Assembly: GCA_947561395.2 (NCBI GenBank)
Contig: OX387185.1
Location: 42,356,602-42,420,601 of the forward strand
Direction of reading: 5' to 3'
DNA length: 64,000 nucleotides
From: Buxus sempervirens
Lineage: Eukaryota > Streptophyta > Magnoliopsida > Buxales > Buxaceae
The notes beneath the pieces were generated by a model, which worked only from the letters and a program-made list of their open reading frames with translations, ran no database searches and had not been told where the DNA came from. The position numbers were made by a program, and so were the translations under genes. The number at the start of each line of letters is the position of its first letter. Position 1 is the stretch's first letter. Positions 58,545 to 64,000 of this stretch are shown one piece after another.

Positions 58545-60926
58545 TATAGACACATGATTTTTGCACCCCTAAAATGAAGAAAAATGAAAAGTCAAACTAA
58601 AAGTCAAACCCTGAGGGGGTAAAAAAAATTGACTTTTTATTCAAGTGAATTTGGCCATCAAACTTCATCTCATTGAAAAGAGCACTTCGACACGATTCCA
58701 ACGCAACTGAATTTGCTGGAATCGGAGTCAGAATGAAAAAGTTATGAATCGGTCAAACTTTTTGGGAGCGAAAAGTTGACTTATTGCTCCACCCCAATAC
58801 AGCTACTCAAAATGATCTCAGTGGATAGAGGTTTTCGAGCCGATTCCAACGACACCAAGTTTGCTGAAATCGGACACTGGACGAAGAAGTTATGGGCAGT
58901 TGAAGTTTTAAGAAAACTGTCCATGTGGCAAAAACAACTGCAAAAGGCCAAATAAATTAATAAAATAAATAAAAGAACATTTAATAAAAGATATTTTAAT
59001 ATTTTAAATATTGTAATGATTAAGAATCTTAAGATTTTTTAATAAAATAATAGCAAAATCGAATAAAATCTTTAAATAAATCAAATTTAACAAAAATTTT
59101 CAAATCCAACATTTTAAAAACGTGCGCGCCTGTCTTTGAAGTACGGGCAGGGCATGCTTGTACTTCAAATACGGGCAAACCTTCTAGAAGTGGGACACGC
59201 GTCCCGTACGGAGGATTCGTGCAGGATTTGCGCACGAGGGCGACGCGCTCGTATTTGAAATACGGGCAAGGCATGCCCGTAGTTCAAGTACGTGCAAGGC
59301 ATGCCCTTAGTTCAAGTATGGGCACGAAATTTTGCCTATAAATAGAAGGCCAGCCCTCCCCATTTGGGGTAAGCTGGCCCCCACAGCCTCTCTACTCTCT
59401 TCCTTGACTTTTCCACATCCAACCCCTGCCCAAGTTTTGTCACTTTCAATACCAAACCCCGAAATACCCAAAATACCCTTGGATTGCACCATTCCCTTTC
59501 ACATTTGATCCCTTTTCAACCCCGAAGTGAAGAATCCCTTTTCCATTCCATTTTCGGAACTTAACGGGAGTGCGGAACCGCTGTTAAAATCATACGAAGA
59601 ACCGTAACACATTGAAGGAAGAAAATAACAGTATTGTAAGCTTTCTGACCATCTTTTATTTAACATACATAACAATCAAATTATTCTATTAAGTTTTATT
59701 ATTTTTTTTTTTACTTGTTTATGTCTTTTCTAACCGTGTTTTGCTTTCTTATCCATGACACTTGAGCTACCATGATAAGAAGAGCTCCTATATCATAAGA
59801 CGGAAAGGATGAGATGCATCATTCATTTAACTAACATTTTATTCTCAGTTTTGCTCATTTGAAAGGTAGAGGTTTTGTCCTTGCTCACTCCTAAATGCAC
59901 CCCTGTAATTTCTCTCCCCTTCCTTTCTTTATAATGGCCATGGACGGCTAATAAACAACCCCGCTTCTTTGAAGAATGCAAAAGAGAAAGGAAAAAGAGG
60001 CCTTTTAGGCCAAATACAACAAATGAAGCACTGTGAAGATGTTGAAGAACTCCAGCAGAAGTTGCTAGACGTCCCAAGAAGGCCACCAAACTGATCCCGG
60101 CCAAAATCAATGCAAAACTGTAAAATCAGGCGTGCCTGTATTTACTATACAGTCTAGGCATGCCCGTATTTGCAATGCGGGTAGGCCTAAACAGTATTAT
60201 ATTTACAGGCAAGGCCAGCCCGTATAGCAAATACAGGCAGTTTTAAAAATAACTTAAAAATCAATTTTTCTGGCCCGGTTGGACTTGATCCGAACCGAAC
60301 CGGCTTGACCCGACCTTGTAAGGTTGCTTGGGCTATCTTGAGCCCGCTTGTGGACCGTGGGCCTATATAGGCCCACCAAGACCTCCCGGACCCACCTCTA
60401 AGGCCACTTGAATAATTGCTAATGGGCCAAATCCAAGCCCACTAAGCCATTAAAATGTATAATTTCTTAAATAACCCAAACCAACCAAAATAGGGTTACC
60501 CAATGAATCTACTGGGCCAAAGCCCAAACTTGACAACCTACAGGCCTTCCAACGGGGCATGTATTCGACCCACATGACTTAAGTAAAAAGATAAAAAAAA
60601 ATGAAATAAAAGGGGCCCACACCTCCAAAGGACCCTGCCAGACCCAAAAAGACACATGCTGGTCTAGGAAGGGTGAACTTGACTCAAAAACCAGGGAGAC
60701 TCGAGGGACTTGTCAAACCGACGGGGTGGGCCGGGGTGTCTTCGGACTTCTTCGAACGTAACCAAGGACTTAGCTAGATCTCTAATAAGCTGCAGACCAG
60801 ACTTAGACCCGGATAGGCAATTCCCGTGTCTGCCTGCACCTCTCAGGCAGTGGCAACTCCGAAATAATCCGAGGCACGCACGATCTCCCATGAGCCCCAT
60901 GTGCGATTCAGATTTAGGTGCGCACA
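58545..60926 (+). mobile_element. Solo LTR, 2382 bp, with GGGCA/TGCCC palindromes
   Basis: Starts TATAGACACATGATTTTTGC, ends GGTGCGCACA. The target duplication ACTTC is perfect (58540-58544 and 60927-60931). The family resembles the two minus-strand solo LTRs. TATAAATAG is at 59337-59345, directly after an inverted repeat cluster (59135-59330). Confidence 0.9.
59135..59330. promoter_or_regulatory. Inverted repeat cluster before the LTR TATA box
   Basis: Units include 59135-59169 (15-bp arms, two mismatches), GGGACACGCGTCCC (59192-59205), GTATTTGAAATAC (59250-59262) and TACGGGCA/TGCCCGTA (59261-59281, 8-bp arms, 5-base loop). More GGGCA/TGCCC words lie at 60120-60240. Confidence 0.7.
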
Positions 60927-60931
60927 ACTTC

Positions 60932-61420
60932 TATTGGAACGACTCCATTTGCCTTAACTTTTGGTCATGAGGTAATTATTCCAGTAGAAATTATTGTGAA
61001 GTCATTGAGGGTGGCTATCCAGAATAATTTTACACCCAAGGAATATTCGGAAGCCATGTTGGCAGAACTGGAAGACCTGGAGGAAGTCAGAAAGATAACT
61101 GTAAATAGACAACTGGCGCTTAAACAAATAATTGCCAGATTTTACAACCGACGGGTCAAACACAAGTCTTTTGCTCAGGGTGATTTGGTATGGAAGATAC
61201 TCCTTCCGATCGGCAAAAAAGACTTTCCCTATGGTAAATGGTCACCCACATGGGAGGGACCATTGCGAATTAGAAAGGTAATTCCCGAGGGGGGGGGGGG
61301 GGGGGCGCATATTACATCCAATCACTAGATGGCCAGGAGGAAAAAATTATCAACGGCCAGTTTTTAAAGAGGTATTATCCCACATTATGGGAAAACCACG
61401 AAAATTGTAACCAACCGAGA
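60932..61420 (+). pseudogene. Integrase C-terminal part of the decayed pol
   Basis: TTPFALTFGHEVIIPVEI, then a KQIIARFYNRRVKHKSF segment and WEGPLRIRKV, the usual end of gypsy integrase. A run of 17 G occurs at 61289-61305. Confidence 0.8.
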
Positions 61421-61458
61421 GAAAATCAAGAATAAACTAACTCCCAATAGCTCAGAAT

Positions 61459-61650
61459 TCATGAGGGCAGATGAAGGGCGTCGTTATATCGAAGCGTCGC
61501 CAGTTGTACGACATGGATTAAACTGAATAAAAGATTTTCTCGAGATTCGTGGGGACAAATGAAGGGCGTCGTCATATAGAAGCGCCGCCAATTGTACTGT
61601 ATGGATTAAACTGAATAACAGATTTTCTCGAGATTCGCTTGATCTCATTG
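61459..61650. repeat. Two tandem copies of an 88-bp unit
   Basis: ATGAAGGGCGTCG starts at 61471 and 61559; each copy ends TTTTCTCGAGATTCG. It lies between the pol end and a TATA box. Confidence 0.85.
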
Positions 61651-61671
61651 ATCATTATCTACGCACTCGAC

Positions 61672-61912
61672 TTATAAATACCCGAGCCAGGGATGGCCAT
61701 CTTCGTTTCAAGTAAAATGTAGAAATCAGACGAAGATGTTGAAGGCAGCAGACTACCAACTGTCGACTGCGGCCGTCAGAATGATGTTTGAAGACAGAGA
61801 AGCCAACCTAGCCGAAGACTCACTAGGATTGGGCGAACTAGGAAAATTCAGTTTCTATTCTTTCAAAAACTCTTCCCTTCTCGCTGACCCCATCACGGTG
61901 GTTTTCCAATGA
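61672..61912 (+). other. TATA box and 58-codon frame downstream of the decayed pol
   Basis: TATAAATACC (from 61673) is followed 60 bp later by an ATG (61736) opening a 58-residue frame (MLKAADYQLSTAAVRMMFED...) that ends TGA at 61910-61912. I recognise no family. It could be a promoter region in the element's 3' part or LTR, or chance. Confidence 0.3.
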
Positions 61913-62387
61913 GAAGGGCAGAGAAGGGAGAGTTCTTTCCCTCAACTGGCATTTACGCTAGTCGAACGCCTCCGCCTCCTCTTCCTCTTTCTCTTCTGCT
62001 TCCTCCCTCACTCACGCCATCCTTGTGGCATAGGTAGAAGAGGAAACTGAGGATTTCTCAAGACCTTCCGACCCAGGCTGGATTATTCGGTCTTGCTTGT
62101 ATGAAAGAGCCATGAGGCTCGGCTTTAGTTGTATGAAAGATCAATGATGATATGAATTATTATATTTTTCAGTTTACCCTAGTTATCCCGAGCATTTTTT
62201 ATATATAAGAATGAATGGCGATCATATTACGTTAGCAAAACATGCAAAAAAATTGCCATTTAATGAAAATTAAGCTGACCAACCGGCTGGTAAATGAAAA
62301 GTTTAAACTTGCCACCCATATGGCATAAATCAAGTAAATATGGAAGATACGGTATGGTCTTACGTAAAGGTTTTGAAAAATAAAAAC

Positions 62388-62867
62388 TTACCCTTCAAAC
62401 AAAGATTTGAACCTTGCATGGTCATGCTCCGCTCGCTCCCACAAGCACCGTGCCTCCGCCCGACGCATCTCCATCTCCTGCTCATCCTCCATATGGCTCC
62501 ACAACCGAGAACAGCTTGACTCGATCAATATCCATTGAGTCTTAATAGACTTCCTGGTATTTTCTTCCTCAATTTTTAACCAAGACAGTTCGGCCGAAGC
62601 AGATGTCGACGAACTAGATTTGGCAAGAGAAGCCCATTCAAAATAATTGCTATGAAGAGTCTGCTTCAACTCCTCAATCCGACGGTAGTAGCGGAGCCTA
62701 GCATAAACTTCCCAGCGTAATTCAGAACATCTCGCCACAACAAAACGAAGAAATTCGATTGCCTCCCTCAACCTCGGAACGACACTATAAAAGTCAAACA
62801 TCGAAAACAAATTATCCATTTCCGAAGGGTGCCCATGAGAACCCGTCCTGATAGCCCGACCAAGCAA
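62388..62867 (-). CDS. Unrecognised antisense ORF, 159 codons, helical/coiled-coil-like
   Basis: It starts MLGRAIRTGSHGHPSEMDNL and is rich in Arg, Glu and Leu, with long helical stretches (RLRYYRRIEELKQTLHSNYF), no signal peptide and no membrane span. It lies 1 kb after a Tat-type pol, in antisense, the same place where the 23-kb element keeps its antisense genes. So it may be the antisense ORF (or an exon of it) of the decayed element. I cannot name a domain. A hAT-like end lies immediately upstream. Confidence 0.45.
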   Translation of the reverse strand: MLGRAIRTGSHGHPSEMDNLFSMFDFYSVVPRLREAIEFLRFVVARCSELRWEVYARLRYYRRIEELKQTLHSNYFEWASLAKSSSSTSASAELSWLKIEEENTRKSIKTQWILIESSCSRLWSHMEDEQEMEMRRAEARCLWERAEHDHARFKSLFEG

Positions 62868-62875
62868 TGTCCGTT

Positions 62876-63106
62876 AGGGCTGCAACTCGGTCCGAGTAAA
62901 ACCGAACCCAAACCGACCCAAACCGACTTCGGGTCGGTTTGGTTCTGTTTTTTATATGCATGGTTCAGTTTGGTTTCCAAATCCTAAAACCGAATTAAAT
63001 CGGTTCGGTTTTGGGTTGTATGGTCGGGTAAACCGAACCGAACCGAAAGCATATATTTCTTTAAACCGAACCGAACCGAATTGAACCGAAAATACATATT
63101 TTAATA

Positions 63107-63203
<97 letters not shown>

Positions 63204-63240
63204 ATTACCTTTACCCCTTAAAGTTTTACCATATTACAAA
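62876..63240. mobile_element. hAT-like terminal end with AACCGA repeats and (TA)n
   Basis: TAGGGCTGCAACTCGG resembles the hAT MITE end at 36117. Subterminal ACCGAACCG repeats follow, as in such elements, then a (TA) run at 63111-63200. I do not see the other end, so the length is not known. Confidence 0.5.
63111..63200. repeat. (TA)n microsatellite
   Basis: About 45 TA units without interruption. Confidence 0.97.
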
Positions 63241-63261
63241 GTCGCCCTCTTAAATAGAACG

Positions 63262-63530
63262 AATCCCTCTCCCAAACCCTAAATCCCTAATCGTGTTTGC
63301 TGGTTTTCCTCCTCTCTCTCAGCCGAACAGCAACCTTGGAAGAAGAAGATGAATCACTGAACAGCAAAAACGATTCGTGTAACTCGTGTTTGCCTCCTCT
63401 CTCTCAGCGAAACCCTAAATCCCTAATCGTGTTTGCCTCCTCTCTCTCAGCCGATCTAATCGTGTTTGCCTCCTCTCTCCGCAGCTTCCTTGGTGGCATC
63501 GTTCTTCAGATTTTTTTGGTGTGACAGAGA
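63262..63530. repeat. Short imperfect direct repeats, TAATCGTGTTTGCCTCC
   Basis: CCCTAAATCCCTAATCGTGTTTGC and CTCCTCTCTCTCAGC words recur three to four times. It looks like a plant 5' leader or promoter, but I see no gene start with support. Confidence 0.6.
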
Positions 63531-63550
63531 AAGAGGTAGCTTCTCTTCTC

Positions 63551-63586
63551 ATTCTTCTTCTTCTTCTTCTTCTTCTTCTTCTTCTT
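63551..63586. repeat. (TTC)n microsatellite
   Basis: About 12 units. Confidence 0.95.
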
Positions 63587-64000
63587 TTTCCCTATCCCTC
63601 TTTTCGTGAAGTTCCCTTTCTAATTTTTTTGGTGTCATCGTTCTTATTTTTTTTTTATGAGTAATGAAAGAGATCATTGGAACTTAAAAAGAAAGTATAA
63701 AAAGTGAAAGATCCAAGATCAGAGGACCTGAACGCCAAAAAAATAGAGCAATACATACAGCTACCTCATCTTACATTATGTCTGATCACTACTAGAAGTT
63801 ATAAGTACCATGTAAGCAAAACTCCATTCCCCCAGTTACAAGCACCTGTAGCCTGGCTCCTACTTTGGCTAGTCTGTCAGCGACCCCATAGGCTCTGGAT
63901 TAAATGAACTATTCAAATCAAATGCAAGGTCTCTAGCATGGCCTATGAAATGACGGAAACGTACTTCAATATATTTCTGCAATATTTGTGATGAACTCGT
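63587..64000. other. Nothing recognised at the window end
   Basis: Weak open frames only; a host gene may start or end outside the window. Confidence 0.4.

Larger units (their letters stand above)
50644..61420 (+). mobile_element. Decayed Tat-type pol with three solo LTR insertions
   Basis: A separate Ty3/gypsy element lacks its LTRs, gag and protease here. Pol pieces lie at 50644-51573, 56649-58544 and 60932-61420. They carry RT, RNase H, archaeal-type RNase H and integrase in order. It is heavily decayed, with about ten interruptions besides the inserted LTRs, so it is clearly older than the 23-kb element. Confidence 0.85.

Noticed and set aside
63297-63524. 75-codon frame near the window end
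   Set aside because: Built from imperfect direct repeats; no motif and no gene structure in view.

Overview
The window is nuclear DNA of a flowering plant, probably a eudicot; I cannot place it further. Evidence is two intron-containing plant genes (an LPR-type multicopper oxidase and an R2R3-MYB repressor), long-LTR Ty3/gypsy elements of the Tat/Ogre type, TRIMs, and hAT-like and Mutator-like MITEs. Only about 3 kb codes for host genes; most of the rest is nested transposon.

Layout: 1-3436 is the 3' end of an LTR element whose body lies upstream of the window. 3437-5387 is a repeat-rich block (GGT-rich tract, TIR-element end, TRIM) that recurs at about 43578-45681. 5388-28695 is one 23.3-kb Tat-type element: LTRs of about 2.4 kb, a 5-bp target duplication, PBS, a leader with 78-bp tandem repeats, gag-pol, and after pol two antisense genes that look spliced. 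It sits at the edge of a MITE (28705-29109). 29250-40927 is a gene island with the oxidase (33339-35271, +) and the MYB (38472-39424, -), plus small MITEs. 40928-45697 is the second repeat block, split by a minus-strand solo LTR. 45698-50643 holds a chimeric LTR facing an inverted partial copy of itself. 50644-61420 is a decayed Tat-type pol split by a solo LTR that itself holds a solo LTR, and by a third solo LTR. 61420-64000 has tandem repeats, an antisense ORF, a hAT-like end, and microsatellites.

The most unusual pattern is that four LTR types here carry clusters of short inverted repeats just upstream of a TATA box, each type with its own sequence (GTATCCGG/CCGGATAC; AACCG/CGGTT; TACGGGCA/TGCCCGTA; a weaker GCGC-rich set). 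In the 23-kb element the same AACCG/CGGTT palindromes also sit in front of both antisense genes. This looks like a shared regulatory module inside the element.

The two host genes are unrelated in function: iron/phosphate sensing at the root for the oxidase, and phenylpropanoid/flavonoid repression for the MYB.
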